The translations under genes and the position numbers were made by a program. 64,000 nucleotides of DNA from Opisthorchis felineus (Eukaryota; Platyhelminthes; Trematoda; Opisthorchiida; Opisthorchiidae): assembly GCA_004794785.1 (NCBI GenBank), contig SJOL01008491.1, positions 389,266 through 453,265 on the forward strand, in the 5' to 3' direction. Each line of letters begins with the position of its first letter. Positions within the stretch are counted from its first letter, which is position 1. Positions 24,101 through 32,851 of the stretch are shown piece by piece. Below the pieces are notes generated by a model that saw only the letters and a program-made list of their open reading frames with translations, searched no databases and was not told the DNA's origin.

Positions 24101-27100
24101 CATTTTATGTGCTGATAAACCAGTATTCAACAATAATAATCCTATTGTTGCAGACTGACACTCGGATTAAAACTACGAATCAGCCTCCCAATGTAAAAAA
24201 TTTAAGACATTGGTTTTCACTCTACAGAAATCTCCATCGAAGACGGGGGGAGAAAAGATGAAGAATCGGACCTCAAACCACATACCTCGGATTTGTGCTT
24301 TGCTCCATTGTTCGATGTCGTTTTCATCCGCTTCCCAAGCACTGACAAACATTCCTGGGTTATTCCGTTTTGCAGTCATGACCTATAGATAGATAATCCA
24401 ACAAAGTCAAGGAAATCGAGTCGTTCGGGTGTAACGCCCTTCCGATGTGATTAACCAGCAGCAGTACAAATTAAAATTTATCCCTGCCTGGTTTCCTCAC
24501 AATATCCAGGATGGCAATCTAATAACAGTATGATATAATCGAATGTGCTCTCCCCCACATACACAAGGAAACCATTTTTACGGAGTAGAAGTTCTCCCGC
24601 TGCACCCCTCTGGACATAACAAACCTCAGACAACAGGAGAAAGACGCTTTGTCATTCTCAAAATGGCTAATTTACTCCCAGAGAAGAAATACTGCGATGG
24701 AATACCGTACGTCATTGAGAGAATCACTGGGGCAGCGTCATATTAGACGGTTGATGTACTATTCAGCCAAACCAACCAGCCCTTTTCGGTAGGACACAAC
24801 TTGGCCTGACCGATGCCCGGTCAGACACTCTGAGACAGATTTTCCGCATAAAGTAGAGCCAAGCATGAACACTCAGCGTTTACTTGCTGTGCGATATGCT
24901 ATCGTGTTCCGTGGTTTATACCCCAGTTTAACAAGCTGACATAGCATAAATAACAGGCGCAGACGACCATCATACAGGTTCATCAGGAAGCATTCGCGCT
25001 GTTTCCGTCAAAGATATACAATATTTGGCAGCTCCACTCCGAGCAAAGCGAAATATGACATCATACAAACTTTTCAAAGCATCTAGATGGCACTAAAATT
25101 CAGTTAGTCGGGTGCGGAAAGCATTGATCAGCCTTAGAAGTTAACTTCTCTAACAGTAACACCAGTGTTACTTACGGTGCTGCCCCGCCCCCTCCCAACC
25201 AAGGGAGTGTAATTCTAAGATGAGGCCGAGGTGGCTTGGTTTCAAAGTTATCCAAATGAGGATGGATGGACTGCCTACCAAGAAAGACGATTCCAAGACA
25301 GCAGCCTAGTTATCCAGATTGAAAAGTATCTTTTGTTATCCCACACACAAAACTACGGTTTTGACTGATCAACAAGGACGACAACACCGAGTGTACACTG
25401 GAAAAACGTTAATTTGAAATTCAATATTTGTTATCAACGTAGCTAACTCTATAAGAGAGTGCAAACATAGAGTAAGGTATCCATATTCCAATATGATGTG
25501 GAATTGACGTTGTAGGACGCTTATGCAAGCACCGAGATTCGTCAAAGCATGACCGAGGTTATTGTGTTGGATGAAATATCGCGCTTCGTAGGTGTTTCGA
25601 ATGCTCTGGCTTGTTTAGCAAGGTTCAGATACAGGCGCCGTCAGGTCTACTCAGAAAAGTAATCACTGAACTCCTCTTGTGTCACATGGTGCAAGTATTC
25701 AGCTTTTTAATAAATTGGTAAAACAGCTCAGTATATTCTCTCCTGTCTACCCCAGGAATCTGGGAAAATGTTATAAAGGTGCAGCTGGAATCGTGCACCT
25801 CGCGAGATAGGGCGTTTTCAACAGCATAATTTTGGCCGGTCCCGAGGGAGCGCATCCTTTGCAGGGGGGAGCAACTGGGCTATCTACACAGGATGAATGA
25901 AGGTGAAGCGGGATAGCGATGACTGATTGCAAAAATGTTCCATGTTCCTAACTGAAATGGTCAAATGTTCTACACCTTCGAACAATGAAACGGACAAATA
26001 CGCATCCGTGGAGTTAAAAAGCATCAGTGGGATCGAACCAGCATGCGTAGGAACCTCACCCACCATAAAAGTACGCACACCGTATAGATTGGCTAAATGG
26101 TCCAGCCATGACCCCCATTGAAAATTGTTGATCGCTAATTGAGGCAAACAAAAGCTTGACTCCACTTGAACCGCAAACTATATACAACAGTCCCCCAAAG
26201 ATAGAGGGCCACTGGGAGATAGAGCTTGTCCCTGATGGGAGCCAGTCGAGTTTGCTGGACACAGTAAAAGGACAAAACTCCAAAGGCGCTGCTAGTTTGT
26301 CTTTGACACACTTGTTATCACGTGGCGTTACAACCTGCCGTTCATGTGCGACAATGCCGTACACCAAGATAACCTCACAGCTGTCCATATGTGTTGAGAT
26401 ACGAGCTTCTGTCCAATGGGTTCAAAGTTCGGTTGGTTCTGACTAGGACTAGGCAAAGTAGCACTGTTCCATCAGTCGTTTACCGTTTGTATTACACGAC
26501 GGTCACGAACCGGAAGGGTTTCAGTACCGTTTGGATAAGGCGATACACCAGGTGGTATGTGCGTATTAAAGCCACAGACGAAGGGTAGTCAGACAAACAA
26601 ATTTCGGTCGCTCTGAAATTTTGCCTATCAGTGTTGGACGTGAGAAGCGAAAATTTACTCCACACCTGTTTCCTAGTTGGGAGTGTGTATCTGGAAGATG
26701 TCCGCCAAGTAGTGCGCCACTTAAGCATGTAAAGTGAGCACCGCATTCTTCGTCCTTTCAATCGTATATGAAACGCCTACCTTTCAATTTTACAAGACAA
26801 TAAGGATCTTGCGGCCACCACAGATGCACAGATGATTGCTGTTAAGAGAATTAAGGCGGTTGGTTTGGTCGTTGGGTCTCCGAAATCAATCACCTGCGAC
26901 TGTACAACAACAGCCACCTTCGAATGCGCTACTTTCGTCCCATTACCTGCTTTAGGACGCTGGGGGTCCAAGGTAGATTTTGAATACATTGCTGACGGAG
27001 GCGCGAAGCCAATCCTTCTTGGATATTCTACACATTTGGGAACTAAGGCGTTGCTCCAGTGCTTAACAGCACATTTCATCGATTGGAATGCAAAAACTGA

Positions 27101-29225
27101 AGTTACTCGTTTCGCTTGCAAGGTTAGTGATTTAAATGGAGAACTACATCTACAGGAACGGAACCCAAGTGCACGCCCTCAGTCCACCGAGCCAGAAGAC
27201 GAAATAGGTTGACTTAGCCCTCACCTAGAAAACTGAACTGCTTTAGATGCTGATATTTTTTCAAAACTGAACCAAACCTATATACCGTAAGGGCTTACAC
27301 ATCGGCTGACAGGTGCACCACAGCGGTGAACAGTGTGCTCTTTTACAAAGCAGACAAGTGGTGAAGCTTGGAAAAGAATTATTGTAGCGAACGTCGCACA
27401 GAAAGTAGAGGACCAGTAAACAAATACATTCGAGATGAGTTTAAGCCAAAATGAACATCCCAATTAGATACGGATGCCATGTGCAAGCGTGTGCAAAACT
27501 ACATGGCTCTGTAACGCCAGGTTGAGGGAAACGCAGGGGCAGCGCCTACCTGACGAGCCCCAAGAGGGGGCGAGACCGGTCGTGCACTGCTGAAGAGTTT
27601 TCAGCAAACTTATGAGTAACTTGATCCACTAGGAGTGCACAGCCGTTTGTTTTTGTCGGGTGATTGCCAAAATGTAGTATTTTCTGGCATCTCTGAACCA
27701 GTAACTTCATGATCGAACGGATCTTCATTGAAACAGTCACGATGACTTCTGAGATGAACCACTAGGAATGCACAGAAACAGCTAATGTCGTCCGATTTCG
27801 CCGTCCACTAAGATTTGTCGCTTTAGGGATGAAACATTGTACTTACTCAACTCACAGATGACCTATTTCCGTCTAAAGGGCGAAGATGCATTTTTCAGTT
27901 TAACCCGTGCTGGTATTTTTAATTTCGGTTGGATAATTCACCACTACGAATTCAGAGTTGATGGAGGAAGGCACAACAGAGTGGGACTGGAGGAAGTCGT
28001 GAAAAAATATCAGCAGGTAAGTATATAATCGTTGTAGGTATCCAGTTAAGGTTGTAACGGTTTCAACAGAACAAACAGCAAGGTGGAGAACGGTAAGGAC
28101 GCGGTGGGAGTAGCCTAGACCTCAAGGCTGAGACTTGGAATATGACCATAGCAATTTTGAAGGCAAAGTTAGCAACCTCTCAGTAATGCTGGTGACGTTA
28201 GTAATATCCTCATAAAGATTACAGATCACCACTTGAAATTGTCGCTCTTCTGGTAATACGGCGTTCCAGGCAAACGTCACATCCTTTGCTGTCCCTGTGG
28301 CCAGGGTTAATACCAACAAGCTTGGCATGTAGGTGTCAGGATACGAGCCCAGCAGGACACCCCTCACGTCGCCTGCTCTGCATAGAGACCCTCAAAAAAT
28401 GATACGATCCAGTGACCCGTCGGTAGCATTATCGGGTTGGGGTCAAAGGCATGAGATGGTGTAATTCAACTAAATTCGATTGTCAATCCGATCAACCGCC
28501 AACTTCGATTCTTCAACTAGAAAATCGGAACGTATCACTCATGGGCAGAATCTTCGAAAGGGCTGTCTTTGGACCACAGTTTAGTGAAATAATGACGATT
28601 CCGAAGCTATTCACCCGAGGTCCTAGAAGCACGACGTATTGATTCAGAATATAAAGTGTCGAGTTGGACTTTAAAAATAAGCTTCAACCGAGTTTTGGTC
28701 TGTTATTAAGATAGTGAACTGGCTATGCCAATGTCATAAATGCGTGAGTATTCCCTCAACCCAACCCTCGCTGGAAATCAAGCGGCTGGAAAAGTACCTT
28801 GGTACACAGGTTCCGGCTTACAAACTGAACTTTAAGATGTCTTACATATAAAAAATAAGTAATCGTTCAGCTGTAGCCCCCTTTCGGTGCCTAACTGCCA
28901 TACCATCCGAAGGAAGCACGAGGGCTGGGATACCGTCGGGTTGTCCAAGCCTAGACAGGGGAAGTCTAGAGGCTGAGGTCGGGTTCCAACCACGGACCTT
29001 CTGGTCAGTAAATTCGCGCTCTAACCACTGATCCATCCCGCCCCATACATGAGGTGGGATGAACAGTAGTCACTGTCTCGGTTTGCACAGAATGAAAAGC
29101 TCCACTGAGACTTCTCTATCAAACACATTTAAACATTCAACATTAGACCAAACAGATTTACCTTCACTCACCTCATCCATGTCAAACGGTAGTCCATCTG
29201 CCTCTTCGTCCGAATGTGAGCTCAT
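18103..29225 (-). CDS. ANKRD49: Ankyrin repeat domain-containing protein 49 homologue, five exons
   Basis: Five minus-strand exons join in phase into 238 aa, about the length of vertebrate ANKRD49. Exon 1, 29225-29172 ([18 protein letters not shown], acidic). Exon 2, 24382-24286. Exon 3, 22606-22407. Exon 4, 21454-21322. Exon 5, 18335-18103 with stop. All donors start GT and all acceptors end AG; phases are 0, 1, 0, 1. Ankyrin repeats begin at [19 protein letters not shown] (residues about 99-117), continue with [14 protein letters not shown] and [16 protein letters not shown], and the C-terminus [12 protein letters not shown] resembles the family's end. Ankyrin repeats bind proteins; in mammals ANKRD49 is linked to spermatogenesis and autophagy. 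Introns total about 10 kb and hold SINEs and R2 repeats. Exon 2 could instead use its own ATG at 24379 as an internal start. Confidence 0.9.
18336..21321 (-). other. ANKRD49 intron 4
   Basis: Donor GTATGC at 21321 and acceptor TTTTTTCCACTAG at 18336. It contains R2 copy b (19697-20045), a CA/C-rich microsatellite at 19081-19103, and overlapping unrecognised frames on both strands near 20826-21300. Confidence 0.75.
19697..20045 (+). repeat. Possible fold-back repeat R2 (copy b)
   Basis: Starts CAACACTCATAAGGTTGCTGA, then ACTCTTCGACAG and CACGACCAGTTTCGCCC, and ends near GATCGCCAGCCACAGACTAG. Copy a ends in the same way (CGCCAGACGTACACTAGTTC), which fixes the right edge of the family. It lies in ANKRD49 intron 4. 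Confidence 0.65.
22795..22992 (+). repeat. tRNA-derived SINE, full-length copy
   Basis: The head has TTACTGACCAGAAAGTCCGC and the RNA polymerase III B box GGTTCGAACCC at 22851-22861. The body reads GCATCTCGACTGCTCCCATC, GGTTGGGCAACCCGGCAGTA, CAGCCCCCGCGCTTG, then a GGTTATTATTATTTA tail. It sits in ANKRD49 intron 2, antisense to the gene. The A box is decayed. Confidence 0.85.
23793..24140 (+). repeat. Possible fold-back repeat R2 (copy c)
   Basis: Shares CACTACTCATAAGGTCGCTGA, ACTCTTCGACAG and CACGACCGG with the other copies. Imperfect arms GAAATACACTTATTCGCA (about 23934) and TGCAGATGGGTGTATTTC (about 24069) face each other, as the 20-bp arms do in copy a. A 17-bp hairpin lies between them (23992-24026). 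It is within ANKRD49 intron 2. Confidence 0.65.
23992..24026. other. 35-nt hairpin inside R2 copy c
   Basis: GTTTATGGTATTCTTCA pairs with TGAAGAATATCATAAAC across a single G: 17 bp with one G-U pair. It lies near the centre of the possible fold-back element. Confidence 0.8.
24400..26600. other. ANKRD49 intron 1, unassigned part
   Basis: Only short unrecognised frames; the longest, on the minus strand at 26056-26388, is 110 codons and has no splice support. Confidence 0.3.
26956..28016 (+). CDS. Tentative two-exon gene inside ANKRD49 intron 1
   Basis: Exon b, 26956-27122, has acceptor CCATTACCTGCTTTAG and donor AAG|GTTAGT; the frame is also open upstream to about 26790. Exon c, 27858-28016, has acceptor TTACTCAACTCACAG and a strong donor CAG|GTAAGTAT; it is exactly 53 codons. 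The join is in phase and gives about 109 aa rich in aromatic residues, with [13 protein letters not shown] and [14 protein letters not shown] further exon-like block, 26632-26728, does not join exon b in phase. I cannot name a family; I have a vague impression of the C-terminal half of TMEM223-type mitochondrial proteins, from memory only. A 114-codon minus frame overlaps exon b, so the coding strand is not certain. Confidence 0.3.
27490..27640 (-). repeat. Possible fold-back repeat R2 (copy d, inverted)
   Basis: On the minus strand: GTTACTCATAAGTTTGCTGA, AAACTCTTCAGCAG, TGCACGACCGGTCTCGCCCC, TTGGGGCTCGTCAGGTAGGC and CCCTCAACCT. This is the left half of R2. It lies between the two tentative exons, in ANKRD49 intron 1. 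Confidence 0.65.
28849..29042 (-). repeat. tRNA-derived SINE, best-preserved copy
   Basis: Read on the minus strand from 29042: GGGGCGGGATGGATCAGTGG, TTAGAGCGCG (A box region), TTACTGACCAGAAGGTCCGT, B box GGTTGGAACCC (one change from GGTTCGAACCC), the conserved body, GCTACAGCTGAACG and a T-rich tail. Total length is about 194 bp. It lies just downstream of ANKRD49 exon 1 in sense orientation, inside intron 1. Confidence 0.9.
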
Positions 29226-29250
29226 TTTCTCCCTGGAAAAATGGTGCTCG
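29223..29250 (-). promoter_or_regulatory. Probable spliced-leader acceptor of ANKRD49
   Basis: A pyrimidine-rich ACCATTTTTCCAG ends at 29233; the exon starts at 29232 and the ATG is 7 nt later (29225-29223). It lies 71 nt after the poly(A) signal of NDUFAB1. There is no room for a separate promoter, so the leader is probably added in trans. No matching 5' exon was searched for outside the window. Confidence 0.6.
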
Positions 29251-29304
29251 GATTAAACTAGACTTCAACCAGGAACAAATAAAAAACGGGCTTTAAATGC
29301 TAGT

Positions 29305-29310
29305 TTTATT
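29305..29310 (-). terminator. Poly(A) signal of NDUFAB1
   Basis: AATAAA on the minus strand, 54 nt after the NDUFAB1 stop codon and 71 nt before the ANKRD49 acceptor. Confidence 0.75.
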
Positions 29311-29364
29311 AGCTAATAAGTAGAGCACAGGTTTCGTGTGTGTGTGGGGGGGGAAGGAGGGTGG

Positions 29365-29859
29365 TCAATCATATACGTCATATTTGTCACAAATATAACG
29401 GATGATATCCGCAGGAGTTTTGAATCGTTCCGAATCGACGTCTGGGATTTCGAAATCTGAAGCGATCGTCACATAAAACTGACACACAGCACTTACTAAA
29501 CTCTTCCTCCATAGCCATTACTAGTTCCACATGGTCCAAGCTGTCCAAACCAAAGTCTTTGACGAAGTCTGATTGTTCTGTAAGCTAGATGGAAGTTACG
29601 GTGGGGAAGTAAGGTGTAGTTACTTTTCCAGGATCAACTTTGTCATAAAGCCGCAACACGAGCATCACTCGGTCTTGAATCATGGGTTTTGTCATGGGAG
29701 GACCGTGTCCCAATGATCGTCTCGGTACCACCGAACTTAACACATTTGTGAAGGCGGGTGATTTGGCAGCACGGACTGAAGAAAACTGTCATATTATAAA
29801 TAGCAAGTATAGACAAAAACCACCTGTTGGAAAAAGGGACGGAAGAGACGGAAACTCAT
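29365..29859 (-). CDS. NDUFAB1: Mitochondrial acyl carrier protein / complex I subunit NDUFAB1
   Basis: Four exons: 29859-29824, 29785-29624, 29584-29497 and 29456-29365 (stop TGA). Together they give 125 aa. The N-terminus MSFRLFRPFFQQ is basic and hydrophobic, as in mitochondrial targeting peptides. IQDRVMLVLRLYDKVDPGK, then DFGLDSLDHVELVMAMEEEF contain the DSL motif whose Ser carries 4'-phosphopantetheine. The end FEIPDVDSERF...PADIIRYICDKYDVYD is typical of the family. The protein carries acyl chains in mitochondrial fatty acid synthesis, is a complex I subunit and supports Fe-S cluster assembly through LYR proteins. Introns are only 38, 39 and 40 nt. The start is the ATG that gives a phase-0 join to exon 2. 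An AG six nt upstream (CGACCCAG) could also accept a spliced leader. Confidence 0.95.
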
Positions 29860-30568
29860 AGTTTCTGGGTCGTTTTAGCAGGTAGATTGCTGACCTCTGT
29901 TTAGGAGTGGTAAACCCTGCAGGATGTAGTCACAAGAGCTGTAGACAGGAAAAAGAAGACAACAAATGGAGGTTAATAGTTTTACCACCTCAAAAGCTGG
30001 AGTCCTCAGAGAATTGTTGCTGGAAAGTGATTGAACCATGAGATGCTGTAGCATAAATTGCAAAAAAGTCGTTTTTTTGGCGCCACCACGGTTCAATACG
30101 TATAAACCAGTGGTACCGATGTACACGCGATAAAACACAATCGGTCGAGCAGCATTCAAAGATCGACTGATGGTAGAAAACCAGCCTAATCGTGACCGTA
30201 CACCACTGAGGAACAACACTTATTGTTCAGGTAGATCGCCGCCAGATTGCGGTGGTGGTAGGGTTTGAATGTTTCATGGATCCAGAGGGATATATTGGCT
30301 GGAACCTGATTCTTCAAAGTACACTATGTTAATCTGCAAGAACACACTTCTACCGCTGCCTCGCATCGTTATCCTTGCATTCCCTCCTTTCCCCGCATCA
30401 CCTGTCAATCCAAACTAAAACAGGATTGAGGTAAAGGGCCTTCAACATCTGGGAGGTGCCACTGGCCAATCCAATGGAAGGTAAGCCAACCTCCAGAAAC
30501 TGACCGCTGATAACCCGGTCAAACATAACATCGGAAAACAAACAGCGTCGATGCCATTGGACAGAAAA
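29860..30568. other. Unassigned; upstream of NDUFAB1
   Basis: A long minus frame (30219-29875) has no ATG at its start (GTG after a stop) and is not needed by the NDUFAB1 model. No promoter element is obvious. Confidence 0.35.
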
Positions 30569-30715
30569 AATAATTCAGCTGTAACACCCTTTCGTTGCCT
30601 AGCTGCTATGCCACCCGAAGGAAGCATGAGTGGGATATTGCCAGGTCGCCCAAGCCTAGATAGAAGTCGAGATGCAGAGGTGAGGTTCGAACCATGGACC
30701 TTAAACCCAGTTCAA
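30569..30715 (-). repeat. SINE, partial
   Basis: Minus-strand SINE body and B box (GGTTCGAACC near 30685), with the tail at the left as AATTATTTT. The A-box half is missing beyond about 30705. Confidence 0.75.
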
Positions 30716-30887
30716 CTTTGTCTTCCCTTCGGTCAATTCGTTTGAAATGCTCAAATACCTACTTAAGGGCGACGTAAGTGTGAAATTCCTGGTCCCCCAA
30801 CCTAAAGCTGCCACCTAGACGGGGTCGTCGGGTTTCAGTAGTGCAATGATCCTGCGGGCCATACTGAATGGAACTCAGTTCCCAAGG

Positions 30888-31030
30888 TTGGAAAAAAAAT
30901 CGTTCAGCTGTAGCACCCTTCCGGTGCCTAGCTGCCATGCAACCCGAAGGAAGCACGAGGGCTGAGATACTGCCAGGTTGCCCAAGCCTAGACAGGGGAA
31001 GTCGAGAGGTAGAGGCCGGGTTCGAAGTAC
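30888..31030 (-). repeat. SINE, partial
   Basis: Minus-strand SINE: B-box region CTTCGAACCCGGCCTC at about 31025, full body, GCTACAGCTGAACG, then a run of eight T (30893-30900 on the plus strand as A). The tRNA head is absent. Confidence 0.8.
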
Positions 31031-31474
31031 GTTCCCCCTTAGGCGCTTAGGACGAGCGCAGATGTTTCGCGTTTCACTCTTAGGGCATCTGGTGGTCATG
31101 ACGCAACGGCTCACGGTACCTACCGTGTGGGAGTTGCACTGAGCCACACGGCCAAAAGCGCTTTACTGGACTCGATCCCGGTAAACGGTCAGATTTGCGC
31201 TGTGCGATTGTCTGGCTCAATTAAGATAAATTCAGGTCGATGCAGTAAATGGTGTTTATTTGTCGTATCAGCACGTCTCGACAAACGGCAGTTCTGAGAG
31301 TAAGGATGGATTACATCGAGATCAGTTGCGACTGCTTCAGTTAGCAAGAAGAACAGATTTAGTAATCCTGGCTGATTAAATAAATGCCCAATTTCGATGA
31401 CTAAGCCCGGAGGATGCATAGTTAGGTGGCAGATTTGGAGTCAATGCTCCGTGTACCGATAATATGGACCCACC
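31031..31474. other. Unassigned stretch
   Basis: Between SINE and RTE pieces; only short frames. Confidence 0.3.
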
Positions 31475-31745
31475 GCTTTAGTTATCAGCTGATCATCGTT
31501 TGTTCCTGGCCAGTAAGAACTTCCAGTACAAACGCCTTCTCCTGAAAGAGTCATGGACTCAAGCATTGTGGCTATAAGTTACCGGTAGAGAGCCTCCTTC
31601 TGGGCTACGCAACTTGACTTTGATCACACCATTGTGCGGGCCCGGTTATCGCTTTGCCTTCAGTCAGCATTGCGTGTGCCAAAGCAGGACAACTCTCACC
31701 ATCAACTACAAGTTTCTGTAACTCAAGAGTACCGAGCTGACCTCA
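31475..31745 (+). mobile_element. RTE-type endonuclease fragment
   Basis: Encodes ADHRLFLASKNFQ-like sequence (near 31490), then LDFDHTIVRARLSL (near 31615), corresponding to the DHRLFL...SDHALVR part of the RTE endonuclease in copies A to C, with about 80 bp of the normal spacing missing. It may be the 5' part of another insertion. Confidence 0.6.
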
Positions 31746-32058
31746 TCAACACCAGATCGAGATAGATCAGTGGTTAAGGCGCCAGCTTACGGACCGGAAG
31801 ATCCGTATAAGATAACAATAAGATAATCGTTCAGCCTAGACAGGGGAGGTCGAGAGGCGGAGGTCGGGTTCGGACCACGGACCTTCCGGTCAGTAAATTC
31901 GCGCTCTAGCCACAGATCCGTGGTTCAAACCCAATCTCAGCATCTCGACTGCTCCTAGCTAGACCTGGGCAACCTGTCAGTATCCCAGCCCTCGTGCCTT
32001 CTTCCGTTGATATGGTAGCTAGGCCTCGAAAGAGTACTACAGTTGGATAAGCTGGGGT
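31746..32058. repeat. Rearranged SINE cluster (+, -, +)
   Basis: First a plus-strand head (31753-31805: GATCAGTGGTTAAGGCGCCA, GACCGGAAGATCCGT). Then a minus-strand piece (31828-31912) holding CCTAGACAGGGGAGGTCGAG, a B box and AAATTCGCGCTCTAG. Then a plus-strand piece (31913-32058) with GTGGTTCAAACCC and the body. The last two are head to head and can fold on each other. Confidence 0.75.
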
Positions 32059-32851
32059 AGGTATTGTATTGAGCGATCCAGAGGAAGCATCTCTACTCGA
32101 TTGGAGACCGTTGATACTCGCCTCTGCGCGGTTCGTCTGGCAACGTCTGTGAGAGAATCCAGAGGAAGCGAGGTCCATCGCACACTGTTTATTGTCTGCT
32201 TACGCCTTAACGGACTGTAGCTCTGAATCTGTCGAAGAATTTCTTTGACGCTTCAGGTGCTCTTTTACAACAGACTAAAAGCCCAGATATCGTTGTGGTT
32301 GCTGGTGACCTGAACACTCAGGTAAGTAGACTAAGCGCTGCTGAGCCCGACTGGGTGGTCGTCTTGGATTGGACATGAGACGCACGGACAATGGAGATCG
32401 CCTGCTTCAGATGTGTGCCGATCAGACTGTTCCTTTGCAGTACCAAATACCGGAACAGCGGAAACCCCTTGACAACTTGGTGTCCACCAAGGAATCAGCT
32501 CCGAATCCAAACAGAACACATCGCCGTCAGTTGCAGGTGGCGAGCGTCGATCGCTGTTTTCCGTCCCTCCTGGAACACCAGCTTGGACTCGGACCATGCA
32601 CTTTTACGAAACTGTTTTTCACTGCACCTTCCAGGTCTACGCAAAAAGTAAACACCTCGCCTAGCCATTAAGAAGCTAGTGGTCGTTCAGCTGTTGCACC
32701 CTTCCGGTGCCTAGCTGCCATGAAACCCGAAAGGAGCACGAGGGCTGAGATACTGCCAGGTTGCCCAGGCCTAGACAGGGAAAGTCGAGATGCAGAGGTC
32801 GGGTTCGAACCACGGACCTTCCGGGCAGTAAATTCGCGCTCTAGACACAAT

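Noticed and set aside
28493..28695. Minus-strand open block as a possible extra exon
   Set aside because: No acceptor in the right place, and ANKRD49 joins perfectly without it.
28960..29042. tRNA gene
   Set aside because: A and B boxes are present, but they belong to a SINE head joined to the conserved SINE body; no anticodon arm pairing as in a true tRNA.
29875..30219. 114-codon minus frame as first exon of NDUFAB1
   Set aside because: It begins GTG after a stop, with no ATG. The 36-nt exon at 29859-29824 gives an ATG, a phase-0 join and a 38-nt intron.
30569..32851. CRISPR-like direct repeats
   Set aside because: The recurring 100-150 bp blocks are SINE copies in both orientations in a eukaryotic genome.
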